The notes under the pieces are model-generated. The model was not told where the DNA came from. It did no database searches and saw nothing but the letters and a program-made list of their open reading frames with translations. From Chloroflexota bacterium (lineage in GTDB: Bacteria > Chloroflexota > UBA11872 > VXOZ01): a stretch of 64,000 nucleotides of DNA. Made by a program: the position numbers and the translations under genes. Below, piece by piece: positions 38,338 through 47,589 of the stretch. Numbering within the stretch: position 1 is the first letter of the stretch; every line of letters starts with the position of its first letter. The stretch lies in contig JAPOQA010000014.1 of the NCBI GenBank assembly GCA_026710945.1, positions 110,213 to 174,212 of the forward strand. Reading direction: 5' to 3'.

Positions 38338-39614
38338 ACACCGTCTCCTGCATTCCTGCGGCCTCGTTGGTTCGCTTAGGAAACAGGGTGGCAGTTGGGT
38401 TTCTCTTAGCCACCCTTCTCATCGGTTGCTCCACTTCTGCTCAAGAAGGCGATTCGGTAGTTGCGGAAGCTTCGGCAACACCGGAGACAGTTACCGAAGA
38501 TTCTCAGTCTCTTGCCCCCGGTGTCACGGAGGATCAAGTCCTCTTCGGGCAATCCGCAGCTTTCAGCGGCCCCGCGGAAGAGCTTGGCACAAACATGGAA
38601 TTCGGCATTAGGGCCGCTTTCCATGAAGTCAACCAGAAGGGCGGCGTCCATGGACGGGAGCTCATGCTACTCCAATTGGATGACGCCTACGAACCGGAAG
38701 CCGCGATTGAAAACACGAGAGAGCTCATTGAGGAGTACGGTGTTTTCGCGCTCATTGGAGCCGTTGGCACGCCGACCTCCCGCTCCGCGGTGCCGGTTGC
38801 CTTCGAAGCAGGTGTGCCGTACATTGCCCCCTTCACCGGCGCCGAATTCCTGCGCAACTCTGACCTGTTCAATGTCGTAAACATGCGCGCCTCCTACTTT
38901 CAAGAGACCGAAGAAATGGTGGAGCGCCTGACGACGGACTTGGGTATCACCCGCATCGGAGTCTTGTACCAGGACGATTCCTATGGTCGGGCCGGCTACA
39001 ACGGCGTGCGGCGGGCTCTTGATAAGCGCAACATGGAAATGGTTTCGATTGGGGTCTATGCGCGTAACACCACTGCAGTTAAGGCGGCTTTGCTTGATCT
39101 CCGTCGCGGCGACCCTGAAGCGGTAATCATGATTGGCGCCTATAAGCCGGTCGCCGCCCTTATCCTCTGGGCGCGGCAAATAGGCTTAGACCCGGTGTTC
39201 ATGACCGTGTCATTCGTGGGTAGCAATGCTCTGGCACAGGAGCTTGGACCAGCCGGGGAGGGCGTGTTCGTAACACAGGTGGTCCCGTTTCCCACGGATG
39301 AGAACCAGCAAATCGTCAAAGAGTATCGGCGTGCCATTCGGGAATTTTCCGCGTGGCACGATCCCGGCTTTGTCTCTTTAGAGGGTTACCTCGCCGGACG
39401 CTTGGCAATTGCCGGGCTTGAGCGCTGTGGGCCGCAGCCTACACGAGAGTGCTTCCTCGATAGCATTCGCAACACCGGCATAATCGACCTTAGCGGTTTT
39501 GAGCTTAACTATGGAGCGGAAGATAACCAGGGTTCAGACGAAGTTTTTCTGACGATGATCGGACCAGATGGCACGTATCAGCCTATGAGTTCACTTCGGG
39601 ATTTGAACCGGTGA
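38334..39614 (+). CDS. ABC-type ligand-binding lipoprotein (Peripla_BP_6 family)
   Basis: 426 residues. Signal with lipobox LLIGC (Cys32), an acidic linker, then a LivJ/urea-type type-I binding protein: ILFGQSAAFSGPAEELG, FALIGAVGTPTSRSAVPV, GVPYIAPFTGAEFLR, RIGVLYQDDSYGRAGYNGV. No permease or ATPase genes follow, so it is unlikely to serve transport here. It overlaps the anti-sigma gene and the histidine kinase gene by 4 bases each, suggesting that it is the ligand sensor presenting a small amide or amino acid to the kinase. Confidence 0.9.
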   Translation: MNTVSCIPAASLVRLGNRVAVGFLLATLLIGCSTSAQEGDSVVAEASATPETVTEDSQSLAPGVTEDQVLFGQSAAFSGPAEELGTNMEFGIRAAFHEVNQKGGVHGRELMLLQLDDAYEPEAAIENTRELIEEYGVFALIGAVGTPTSRSAVPVAFEAGVPYIAPFTGAEFLRNSDLFNVVNMRASYFQETEEMVERLTTDLGITRIGVLYQDDSYGRAGYNGVRRALDKRNMEMVSIGVYARNTTAVKAALLDLRRGDPEAVIMIGAYKPVAALILWARQIGLDPVFMTVSFVGSNALAQELGPAGEGVFVTQVVPFPTDENQQIVKEYRRAIREFSAWHDPGFVSLEGYLAGRLAIAGLERCGPQPTRECFLDSIRNTGIIDLSGFELNYGAEDNQGSDEVFLTMIGPDGTYQPMSSLRDLNR

Positions 39615-41773
39615 TTGAGCAAATCAGGGGCTTGCTGGAAAGCCGCTACAGGATCTCAACACAGCTCTACTTGGGCATTGGCGGCGCTGTGGCGCTCGTT
39701 ATTGCGGCCAGTCTTGTCGGGTGGTTCTCCTTCAACCGCGTCGGTGAAGTCCAGAGCCGTGTGAACGAAGGCAGCGTCCCCGAAATGGAAGCTGCCTTTC
39801 GCGTGGCACAACATAGCAACTCATTAGAGGCCGCGGCCCCACGGCTGACGAGCGCCGCGACGCCGGAAGACTTCAACCGAGTCGCTGCCAGCATTGACGA
39901 AGCGCATGCCGCGCTGGAAGAGCAGTTGGCAATCCTGGAGCAGGCCGACGCGGGAGATGACCGCTTTGCGCGCGTTCGCGCCCGCGCGGATGCGCTTATT
40001 TCCAATATAGGTGCAGTTGAGACCGGGATGTCGGAGTCGTTCCAGCTTAACGATCAGAGTGAGCAGTTGCGCGTAGAACTAGCGACCACGCGAGGCAATC
40101 TGGAAGACATTCTGACCCCCCTGATTGATGATCAGATTTTCTATCTCATCACAGGCTATAGCGTAATCGGAGGGTCTGCTGCGGCGCGGGAAAACCACTT
40201 TTCCGAGGAAGAATTCAATCGATATCGCCACTTAGAAATCTTGAGCAGAGAAGCGAATGTCGCTACTGAGCTCTTGGCGAATTCTTATGTTGTTTCCGAT
40301 GCTTCTTTTGTCGAGCCACTGCGAGAACGCTTCGAGTCGGCGCAGAGCCGAATTGAACGCAGCCTTTTCGCACTGGTGGATGCGCCATTCTATGCAGAGC
40401 TTGCCCCAATCTTTGACGAGTTGTTTGCATTAGGGAGTGTATTCGCCTTGCGCTCGCAGCAGTTGCGGCTCATACAGCACCAGGATGACCTATTGGCGAG
40501 CAACAATGACTTGGCTAATGAGCTTTTGGGCGAGGTAGAAGGTCTCGTGAGTGCGGCCTCGGACAGCGTAGAGGAAGCAACACAGGCTTCTACGCAGGCT
40601 ATCCTGACCGGTCGGCTCCTCCTTCTTGCTATCGGTATTGTTAGTATCATCGGCGCCCTCATAATTGTGTGGCTCTTCGTTGGTCGGGTCGTGGTGCGCC
40701 GCATTGAGATGCTTTCGGGTTGGATGCGTGGCATGGCAGGCGGCGATCTGGAAACGCAAGTGGAGATTGGGGGACGTGACGAAGTGGCGGAGATGGCTGC
40801 TGCCTTGGAGGTATTCCGCCGCCATGCCCTCGAAGTGCAGCGCCTCAATCTGGTTGAGAAACTCGCCGATGAACTACAGGGCAAGAACGATGAACTCGAG
40901 AGCGTTTTGGCGGACCTCCGCAAGGCGCAAGACCAGATTGTCATGCGCGAAAAGCTGGCAGCTCTGGGTGAACTAACCGCAGGCGTGGCCCATGAAATCA
41001 AGAACCCGCTTAATTTCGTCAAGAATTTCTCCGAATCTTCAGCAGACCTTCTCGAAGAACTACGAGAGGTGCTCGGTGAAAACGGCGGTGAATTGAGCGG
41101 AGATGACCGCGATCTCATTGATGAGATATCGGATGATCTTACCGGAAACCTTGAGCGCATTCGCACGCACGGGGAACGCGCCAACCGCATCGTTCACGAT
41201 ATGCTATCCATGGGTCGCGGCACCGGTGGCATGCAACCCACAAATCTCAACAATCTGCTCGATGAGCACGCCCGCCTTGCCTATCACAGTAAGCGCGCCA
41301 CTGATCCGGACTTCCAGTTGGACCTGAAGCAGGAATTGGACCCGGAGATGGGAGAGGTCGAGGTCGTTCCGCAGGACTTGGGCCGTGTCTTCCTGAATAT
41401 GGTGAGCAACGCCTGTGATGCAACCGATGAGCGTCGGCGCGCTATTGAGCAGGCAGGCGGCGATAACTACAGCCCGACAGTTTGGCTTGCGACAAAGCGC
41501 GGCGAGGAATTCGCCGAAATTCGCATAAGAGACAATGGCTCCGGCATCCCGCCGGACGTCCAGGAAAAGATCTTCAACCCCTTCTTTACCACCAAGCCTA
41601 CCGATAAAGGCACCGGTCTGGGGCTTGCCATGTCCAGCGACATCGTACGCCGCCGGGGCGGCACTATCCGAGTGCAGTCCGAACCCGGTGAGTTTACTGA
41701 AATGACCATAGAGATTCCCCTTGAACCCGTTGCAATTGAGGAAGACGCCGACGAAGCGGTAGTCCAGGCATAG
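39611..41773 (+). CDS. HAMP-containing sensor histidine kinase
   Basis: 720 residues. TM1 about 19-41, an extracytoplasmic helical region of about 290 residues, TM2 about 336-360, HAMP about 360-415, coiled coil, HisKA with His461 in AGVAHEIKNPLNF, and HATPase with NMVSNACDATDE, RDNGSGIPP, FFTTKPTDKGTGLGLAM. GTG start overlapping the stop of the binding protein gene. The large extracytoplasmic region may dock the lipoprotein. Probable phosphodonor for the receiver domain of the PP2C protein. Confidence 0.92.
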   Translation: MIEQIRGLLESRYRISTQLYLGIGGAVALVIAASLVGWFSFNRVGEVQSRVNEGSVPEMEAAFRVAQHSNSLEAAAPRLTSAATPEDFNRVAASIDEAHAALEEQLAILEQADAGDDRFARVRARADALISNIGAVETGMSESFQLNDQSEQLRVELATTRGNLEDILTPLIDDQIFYLITGYSVIGGSAAARENHFSEEEFNRYRHLEILSREANVATELLANSYVVSDASFVEPLRERFESAQSRIERSLFALVDAPFYAELAPIFDELFALGSVFALRSQQLRLIQHQDDLLASNNDLANELLGEVEGLVSAASDSVEEATQASTQAILTGRLLLLAIGIVSIIGALIIVWLFVGRVVVRRIEMLSGWMRGMAGGDLETQVEIGGRDEVAEMAAALEVFRRHALEVQRLNLVEKLADELQGKNDELESVLADLRKAQDQIVMREKLAALGELTAGVAHEIKNPLNFVKNFSESSADLLEELREVLGENGGELSGDDRDLIDEISDDLTGNLERIRTHGERANRIVHDMLSMGRGTGGMQPTNLNNLLDEHARLAYHSKRATDPDFQLDLKQELDPEMGEVEVVPQDLGRVFLNMVSNACDATDERRRAIEQAGGDNYSPTVWLATKRGEEFAEIRIRDNGSGIPPDVQEKIFNPFFTTKPTDKGTGLGLAMSSDIVRRRGGTIRVQSEPGEFTEMTIEIPLEPVAIEEDADEAVVQA

Positions 41774-42132
41774 GGTATACTAGGGACTTCCAGCAGTTGA
41801 ATAACGAAGTTAGGCTGTAGGGTGCAATCTAGTCGGCAGGAACTGTGCTTCTGCTTGGGCAACGCAGTTTTCTGGAGTGAGGCACGGTCCTGAAAGGCTC
41901 TCAGCGGCCGCAGACTTTTGGTGTACTGCGGGCAAGCAGGATACCCTTCGCACAGGAGTGTGCAGAGTCTATCTTGAATTTACTTGCGCAGTTTGGTACT
42001 GTGCTGGCGGGATTCAATTACGCGTTTTCCACTAAACTACAGGAATACCGCCAATTCAGAGACTTGCCCGACGCTATGGTGTGTCCCAGATACGAGAAAC
42101 GAGCGAAATGTGCCTGCTAAGCGAGTTATGCC
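41774..42132. other. Intergenic region between two operons
   Basis: 359 bases between the kinase and the ATP-grasp gene. A TATACT at 41776-41781 lies just behind the kinase stop but has no -35. I see no gene, hairpin with T-run or RNA. Confidence 0.4.
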
Positions 42133-43593
42133 GTGAACTTTGATGACTATCAGCTTGACGCAGATGTCTACGATGAAATGTTCCTGCCTGACGGCACCCC
42201 CCGTAAACACAGCCGAGACCTTCACGAGATTCTTTGCCAGTTAACTTCCGAAGAGCTGGTTAGCATTCAGGATAGGGTTACACGATCCTTCTCCAATGAA
42301 GGCATTACTTTCACGGTGTACGGCGACGACGAGGCTGATGAGCGCATAATTCCAATCGACTCTCTGCCCCGCATCCTCTCAAACACTGAGTGGCAGAGGA
42401 TCGAATCCGGTCTCAAGCAGCGAATCAAAGCGCTGAATATCTTCCTAGAGGATGTATACGGGGAGTCTCAAACCAAGAACCTCTATGGTGAGCCGCGCAT
42501 CGTTCATGACGGTGTGATTCCCGTGGATATGGTGCGCGGATGCCCGCAATACCGGGTCGAGATGCGCGGGTTTTCGGCCCCCCACGGCACGTGGGTCGCA
42601 GTCTGCGGCTCAGACTTGGTGCGCACCAGCGAGGGTTTCTGCGTGCTAGAGGATAACCTGCGCGTTCCCTCCGGTGTATCCTATATGCTAGCCAACCGCG
42701 AGGCAGTAAAGAAGAGCTTCCGCCGCCTGTATCGGCGCTCTCGCGTGCGAGAAATCGAGAACTACGGTCAGGTGCTCCAAACAACCCTACGGGAACTCGC
42801 GCCGGGCGGGCAATCCGACCCCACGATAGTCTTGCTGACTCCGGGTGTATATAATTCCGCCTTCTACGAGCACATCTTCTTGGCGCGCGAAATCGGTGCA
42901 GAGCTCGTGGAGGGCCGCGACCTGCTTGTCAACAACGGTTTTGTTTACATGCGCACTACCACGGGGCTGCGGCGGGTAGACGTTGTTTACCGGCGTGTGG
43001 ACGACGATTTCCTGGACCCGCTGGTTTTTCGCCCGGATTCGCTTCTCGGCGTGCCGGGACTTCTACACGCCTACAAACTTGGGAACGTCGCCCTGGTGAA
43101 TGCGCCGGGCACGGGCGTTGCCGACGACAAGAGCATGTACGCGTACGTGCCCGACATGATTCGCTACTACCTCGGAGAGGAACCGATCCTTGCCAACGTG
43201 GAGACGTTTCTCTGTCGGCGACGCGAGGACTTGGAATATACGCTTGACAATTTACAAGACCTAGTGGTAAAACGTGTCGGTGAATCCGGTGGCTACGGCA
43301 TGCTGATTGGCCCCCACTCTACTCCTGAAGAGCGGGATGAATTTGCTGAACAGTTGCGCGCGGACCCAGCCGGATTTATCTCACAGCCAGTTCTTGCGCT
43401 CTCGCGGTCGCCATGCTTCATCGAAGGAAACTTCGAGCCACGTCACGTGGACTTGCGACCGTTTGTGCTGCATGGCCGCGAGACCCGCATCGTTCCCGGG
43501 GCGTTCTGCCGTGTCGCCTTGCGCCGCGGCAGCTTGGTAGTCAATTCTAGTCAAGGAGGAGGAGGCAAGGACTTCTGGGTGGTGGAAGACTGA
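42133..43593 (+). CDS. Circularly permuted type 2 ATP-grasp protein
   Basis: 486 residues of the CPT2 ATP-grasp family (COG2308): YDEMFLPDGTPRKH opening, GVIPVDMVRGCPQYRVE, FCVLEDNLRVPSGVSYML, MRTTTGLRRVDVVYRRVDDDFLDP, LANVETFLCRR, VVKRVGESGGYGMLIGP, and HVDLRPFVLHG near the end. These enzymes are predicted amide/peptide ligases; the exact product is unknown. It heads a run in which alpha-E and transglutaminase genes, its regular partners, follow after an inserted ammonium transporter. Confidence 0.93.
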   Translation: MNFDDYQLDADVYDEMFLPDGTPRKHSRDLHEILCQLTSEELVSIQDRVTRSFSNEGITFTVYGDDEADERIIPIDSLPRILSNTEWQRIESGLKQRIKALNIFLEDVYGESQTKNLYGEPRIVHDGVIPVDMVRGCPQYRVEMRGFSAPHGTWVAVCGSDLVRTSEGFCVLEDNLRVPSGVSYMLANREAVKKSFRRLYRRSRVREIENYGQVLQTTLRELAPGGQSDPTIVLLTPGVYNSAFYEHIFLAREIGAELVEGRDLLVNNGFVYMRTTTGLRRVDVVYRRVDDDFLDPLVFRPDSLLGVPGLLHAYKLGNVALVNAPGTGVADDKSMYAYVPDMIRYYLGEEPILANVETFLCRRREDLEYTLDNLQDLVVKRVGESGGYGMLIGPHSTPEERDEFAEQLRADPAGFISQPVLALSRSPCFIEGNFEPRHVDLRPFVLHGRETRIVPGAFCRVALRRGSLVVNSSQGGGGKDFWVVED

Positions 43594-43621
43594 TCATTGT
43601 ATCTCAAAGGAGAGAGGGTAC

Positions 43622-45019
43622 ATGGTATTCACGGACGCACTTGCACGTCATCGCCGTATCGCAGTAATTGCGGCAGTCTTGATCCTGACATTTCTCTATT
43701 TCTTGCTCCGACCGGCGGTTGCCCATGCAGCGGCAGATAGCGAAACTACGTTCGTCCTCAATACGTTTGCATTCCTAATCTGGGGTGTGTTGGTGATGTG
43801 GATGGCTGCGGGCTTCACGATGCTCGAGGCCGGCGCGGTACGCACCAAGAACGCCTCCATGATTTGCCTAAAAAACATCGGTCTTTACTCCATCGCCGGG
43901 CTTGCTTACTTCTTCGTCGGCTACAACCTTATGTACATCGACGTCGACGTCGAGCGGTTTGGGGGACTGGTAGGATCGCTTAGCCTACTCTATGGCCCAT
44001 CATCCGATGAACTCGCCTTGCTGGATGGCGATCAAAGCGCTGCGGCGGCTGTGATCGAGAGCGGCTACTCCGTCATGTCCGACTGGTTCTTCCAGATGGT
44101 CTTCGTCGCGACCACCGCGTCCATCATTTCCGGCGCCCTGGCCGAGCGGGTTAAAATGTGGTCGTTCTTCCTCTTCATTCTTGTCCTCACAGCATTCATC
44201 TACCCAGTGGTAGGCGCTTGGACATGGGGTGGCGGCTGGCTGGCTGATATGGGCTTCCAGGATTTTGCCGGCTCAACTATCGTACACAGCACTGGCGGCT
44301 GGGCGGCGCTTGCGGGCGTGATCATCGTCGGCCCCCGCCTTGGCAAGTACCGCAAGGACGGCACCGTTAGACCCACTCCACCTTCCAACGTGCTCCTCGT
44401 GACGTTGGGCGTATTCATCCTGTGGTTAGGCTGGTTCGGATTTAATGGCGGCTCGCAACTGGCGCTGGGAAGCGCTATAGATGCAGTCGCGATAGGTCAC
44501 GTGTTGGTGAATACTAACCTTGCCGCGGCAGGAGGCGTGATGGCCGCCCTCATCATTTCGCGGCCGCTCTTGGGCCGGACTGACCTCTTTGCCGGCTTGA
44601 ATGGCGCGATTGCCGGTCTCGTCTCAATTACGGCTGGACCCGATATTACGCAGCACTATTGGGCCGTCATCATCGGCGCTATCGGCGGCATCATCTGCAC
44701 CCTCGCCATATTGTTGCTTGAAAAAGTCAAGCTGGACGATGTTGTCGGGGCAATCCCCGCCCACTTGTTCGCGGGCGTTTGGGGAACTCTGGCGGTTGCC
44801 ATTGCCGCCGGCGCCAATATCGGCGTGCAAGTTATCGGCATTCTTGCCATAGGCGCATTTGTTTTCATAGTCTCGCTGGTCCTCTGGAAAGTACTCGATG
44901 TGGTTCTCAGCTTGCGGGTCTCCGAGCAGGTCGAGCGCCTGGGACAAGACACGGCAGAGCTGGGATTAGAAGCCTATCCCGAGTTTGTACTCATGCCTGA
45001 AGAGCATGATGATGACTAG
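43622..45019 (+). CDS. amt: Ammonium transporter (Amt family)
   Basis: 465 residues, N-terminal signal-like helix then eleven membrane helices. Family signatures: MWMAAGFTMLEAGAVRTKN, DWFFQMVFVATTASIISGA, ALAERVKMWSF, STIVHSTGGWAALAG with pore His222, and GAIPAHLFAGVWGTL with His381, so the twin-His pore is intact. It has a cytoplasmic acidic tail. ATG follows AAAGGAGAGAGGGTAC. No glnB/glnK gene is adjacent, which is the usual partner. Its place between ATP-grasp and alpha-E genes is unusual. Confidence 0.95.
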   Translation: MVFTDALARHRRIAVIAAVLILTFLYFLLRPAVAHAAADSETTFVLNTFAFLIWGVLVMWMAAGFTMLEAGAVRTKNASMICLKNIGLYSIAGLAYFFVGYNLMYIDVDVERFGGLVGSLSLLYGPSSDELALLDGDQSAAAAVIESGYSVMSDWFFQMVFVATTASIISGALAERVKMWSFFLFILVLTAFIYPVVGAWTWGGGWLADMGFQDFAGSTIVHSTGGWAALAGVIIVGPRLGKYRKDGTVRPTPPSNVLLVTLGVFILWLGWFGFNGGSQLALGSAIDAVAIGHVLVNTNLAAAGGVMAALIISRPLLGRTDLFAGLNGAIAGLVSITAGPDITQHYWAVIIGAIGGIICTLAILLLEKVKLDDVVGAIPAHLFAGVWGTLAVAIAAGANIGVQVIGILAIGAFVFIVSLVLWKVLDVVLSLRVSEQVERLGQDTAELGLEAYPEFVLMPEEHDDD

Positions 45020-45047
45020 CGTATGCAGGAACTGAGAAACTAAACCA

Positions 45048-46013
45048 ATGCTCTCACGCAGCGCACAGGGCCTCTACTGGATGGGGCGGTATCTTGAGCG
45101 GGCGCAGCACCTCTGCCGCCTTCTGCAACTGCAGACGGCGGCTTTGGTGGACCGCCCCGTCCAGGAAATCTACTTTGGGTGGAGTCGTATTTACATAACT
45201 GTAAATCGGCTGCCGCCCGGCGGCAGCCTGGAATTCACCGATAGCGATGACTTCACGCTGGCAGACTCGTACACGCTGGCGGATGATCTCACCTTCGAGC
45301 GTTCCAATCCCGGCTCCGTCTGGAGTTGCTTTGCCATGGCGCGGGAAAACGCCCGTCAAACGCGCAATTGCGTGAGCGCAGAGATGTGGTCGCACTTAAA
45401 CCTGGTCTACCTGCGGCTGCAAGATCGAGACATACAGGACATCTGGACCACATCCCCCGAGAGTTTCTACAGCCGGACCACCAACGAGATTGACACCTTC
45501 ATGGGTGTAGCCGCAGGCACCATGTACCGTGACGAAGGTTGGCACTTTCTGCAGCTTGGTCGCTTCATTGAACGCGCCCAACTCGCAGTCTCGTTGTTTC
45601 TTGCCCAACTCGCTTCTGAAGTCCACTTCGAAGAGTCATCCGAAGCGGACTGGATTAGCTTGCTACGCGCCTACCATGCTTTGGAAGTCTATAACCGCAG
45701 TTATAGCGTGGAAATGCAGCCGGGCCAGGTGTTGGATCTGCTTGTCACCGATCCGCTGCTACCTGATTCGTTGTGCCAGTCCCTCGACGTCTTGGGAGCC
45801 CAGCTAGACGCAATTGGCAAGGGTCCAAGTGCCGAATCCAGTGGCGCCACACGTCGGCTTGCCGGTCGCTTAGGATCGTTGATCCATTACGAATGGCCGG
45901 ACCAGGAAGACCGGAAGGAGACCTTGCAGGACTTGGGCGCGTTCTGCCGGGACCTTCACAGCCTCATTGTGCAGACGTATTTCGATTACCAAGTCGACGA
46001 TTCCCCTGTCTAA
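45048..46013 (+). CDS. Alpha-E domain protein (DUF403)
   Basis: 321 residues, all-helical: MLSRSAQGLYWMGRYLERAQHL at the N-terminus, ENARQTRNCVSAEMWSHLN, FLQLGRFIERAQL and repeated helical E/R motifs, diagnostic of the alpha-E family. It always travels with CPT ATP-grasp and transglutaminase-like proteins and is assumed to assist peptide synthesis or modification. 28 bases after amt, 7 bases before the transglutaminase gene. Confidence 0.92.
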   Translation: MLSRSAQGLYWMGRYLERAQHLCRLLQLQTAALVDRPVQEIYFGWSRIYITVNRLPPGGSLEFTDSDDFTLADSYTLADDLTFERSNPGSVWSCFAMARENARQTRNCVSAEMWSHLNLVYLRLQDRDIQDIWTTSPESFYSRTTNEIDTFMGVAAGTMYRDEGWHFLQLGRFIERAQLAVSLFLAQLASEVHFEESSEADWISLLRAYHALEVYNRSYSVEMQPGQVLDLLVTDPLLPDSLCQSLDVLGAQLDAIGKGPSAESSGATRRLAGRLGSLIHYEWPDQEDRKETLQDLGAFCRDLHSLIVQTYFDYQVDDSPV

Positions 46014-46020
46014 TGACGCC

Positions 46021-46998
46021 ATGGCCGGATCGAACCGCTTCGAGATCGCGCACACTTCTCATTACCGGTACTCGTCTCCGGCGCGGCACTCGGTGATGTC
46101 GCTCTGCCTGCAGCCGCGCAACAGCGTCAAGCAGCAACTCGTGCACTTCGATCTGACCACAGAGCCTGTTTCCCACTACAGTGTAGGGATTGATCCCTAC
46201 GGGAACACGAAACACGTCTTTAGCGTGCATCAATGGCACGAGTCCCTTAAGATTACCGCCCGCGCCACAGTAGATATGGGTCCGGTCGTCCAGCTTCCTA
46301 CCTCTTTGGACTCCGGAGCTTGGGACAAGATTCACGCGTGGCGCGATTCTTTCGCGCTCTGGGACTTTACGCACGATAGCCCGCTGGCGCAGTCATCGCC
46401 CGCCCTCACGGCCTTCATCGAGCGGGAGGGCATCAAGCCTGACGACGATCCCCTTCAGGCCCTCGGTTCACTATCTGAACAGTTGAATCGCGCTTTCGAC
46501 TACGTGCCCGGCAGCACGTCGGTTGCCTCACCCATCGAGCACATTTTGGAATCCGGCCGGGGCGTGTGTCAGGACTATGCCCACGTCATGATTGCCGTTG
46601 CGCGCTCGTGGGGCGTGCCGTCGCGCTACGTCTCCGGCTACGTCCATGTAACAGGCGAAGGCCGCGCGCACGCGCCTACCCTCGCGCAGATGCAGACTTC
46701 GCCGCAGACGCAGGCTTCGTCACAGACGCCGACCTCGTCGCAGACGCAGACCTCGTCAGATTCGCCGCAGACCGCCACCCACGCGTGGGTAGAATGCCGC
46801 TTGCCCGGCCTCGGCTGGGTGGGATTCGATCCCACGAATCAGACCCTGGCCGGCAACCATCACGTCTCTATCGCTATAGGACGTGACTATCAGGACGTGC
46901 CACCGTCTAAGGGCGTACTGCACGGCTTCGTTGAGAGTGACCTCGAGGTGGACGTCCGCATGCGCCTGCTGCCGCCAGCGCCGGCCGAAACGGCGTGA
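46021..46998 (+). CDS. Transglutaminase-like protease-fold protein with Q/T/S insert
   Basis: 325 residues: bacterial N-terminal beta domain (FEIAHTSHYRYSSPA), then the transglutaminase core with catalytic Cys183 (GVCQDYAHVM), His254 (ATHAWVEC) and Asp270 (GFDPTNQ). Between Cys and His sits an unusual 28-residue Gln/Thr/Ser-rich stretch (about residues 223-250) encoded by 18-bp tandem repeats. The family may act as a peptidase or amide transferase. ATG 46021 follows the alpha-E stop by 7 bases; third partner of the ATP-grasp set. Confidence 0.9.
   Translation: MAGSNRFEIAHTSHYRYSSPARHSVMSLCLQPRNSVKQQLVHFDLTTEPVSHYSVGIDPYGNTKHVFSVHQWHESLKITARATVDMGPVVQLPTSLDSGAWDKIHAWRDSFALWDFTHDSPLAQSSPALTAFIEREGIKPDDDPLQALGSLSEQLNRAFDYVPGSTSVASPIEHILESGRGVCQDYAHVMIAVARSWGVPSRYVSGYVHVTGEGRAHAPTLAQMQTSPQTQASSQTPTSSQTQTSSDSPQTATHAWVECRLPGLGWVGFDPTNQTLAGNHHVSIAIGRDYQDVPPSKGVLHGFVESDLEVDVRMRLLPPAPAETA
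46705..46758 (+). repeat. Three 18-bp tandem repeats inside the transglutaminase gene
   Basis: Units at 46705, 46723 and 46741, each starting CAGACG and ending TCGTC(A/G), encode QTQASS, QTPTSS and QTQTSS. Partial units flank them (46693-46704, 46759-46776). All are multiples of three, so the frame is kept. Confidence 0.85.
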
Positions 46999-47213
46999 CC
47001 GGCGGCGTCCTGCCCGCAGCAAGTCGCCGGAACCCGCGCGGTAGCGTTCGCCAGCCTCTGTTACCATCGAGATGTCGCTGACAGCGCACACGGTATCGCA
47101 AGCGTCGCGGCGAAACCGTGCATGTAGATTCGTCCAGGTTAGCCCGTTCTGCCGCAGACTACGCAGCAATTCAGCTTAGCGCCTGCTCGCTCATTCCATA
47201 GGAGAGTGCAACC

Positions 47214-47402
47214 ATGCGGAAAACACTGAAGAAGATTGCCCACATCGCGCTCTTCTTGGTGGCAATCATTGTCTTTTATCTCGGACTAGGCATCGGCTTG
47301 ACGGCGAATCCCACGCTCGGCACCGCCCTCTGGGTTGTCGCCATAGCCATCGCCGTCGCCAACCTGTTTTGGATCCTCCGCTCACGCTTGCGGCAAGAGT
47401 GA
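47214..47402 (+). CDS. Small two-helix membrane protein
   Basis: 62 residues: basic N-terminus (MRKTLKKIAH), helix IALFLVAIIVFYLGLGIGL, short loop, helix ALWVVAIAIAVANLFWIL and a basic end (RSRLRQE). GGAGAG lies ten bases before the ATG. It follows the transglutaminase gene by 215 bases. No known family. Confidence 0.6.
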   Translation: MRKTLKKIAHIALFLVAIIVFYLGLGIGLTANPTLGTALWVVAIAIAVANLFWILRSRLRQE

Positions 47403-47589
47403 CCACACTAGGGCAAGTTAGATTGCTCCCAGGAAACTAACTTTGACTAATCACTTGACGACTGTCGCACAATTCTGTTGGTGCCTTGCTCTCATCATCC
47501 GCAATGCTAGATGGAATACAGAGTTTGCTGAGTGTAGCTATAGGCCCGTCGATAGATCCGTGCCAACTAAGAACGTCAGGTAACTACCC

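Noticed and set aside
40390..41190. 266-codon minus-strand frame in the histidine kinase
   Set aside because: Ser/Arg-rich shadow of the HAMP-HisKA region.
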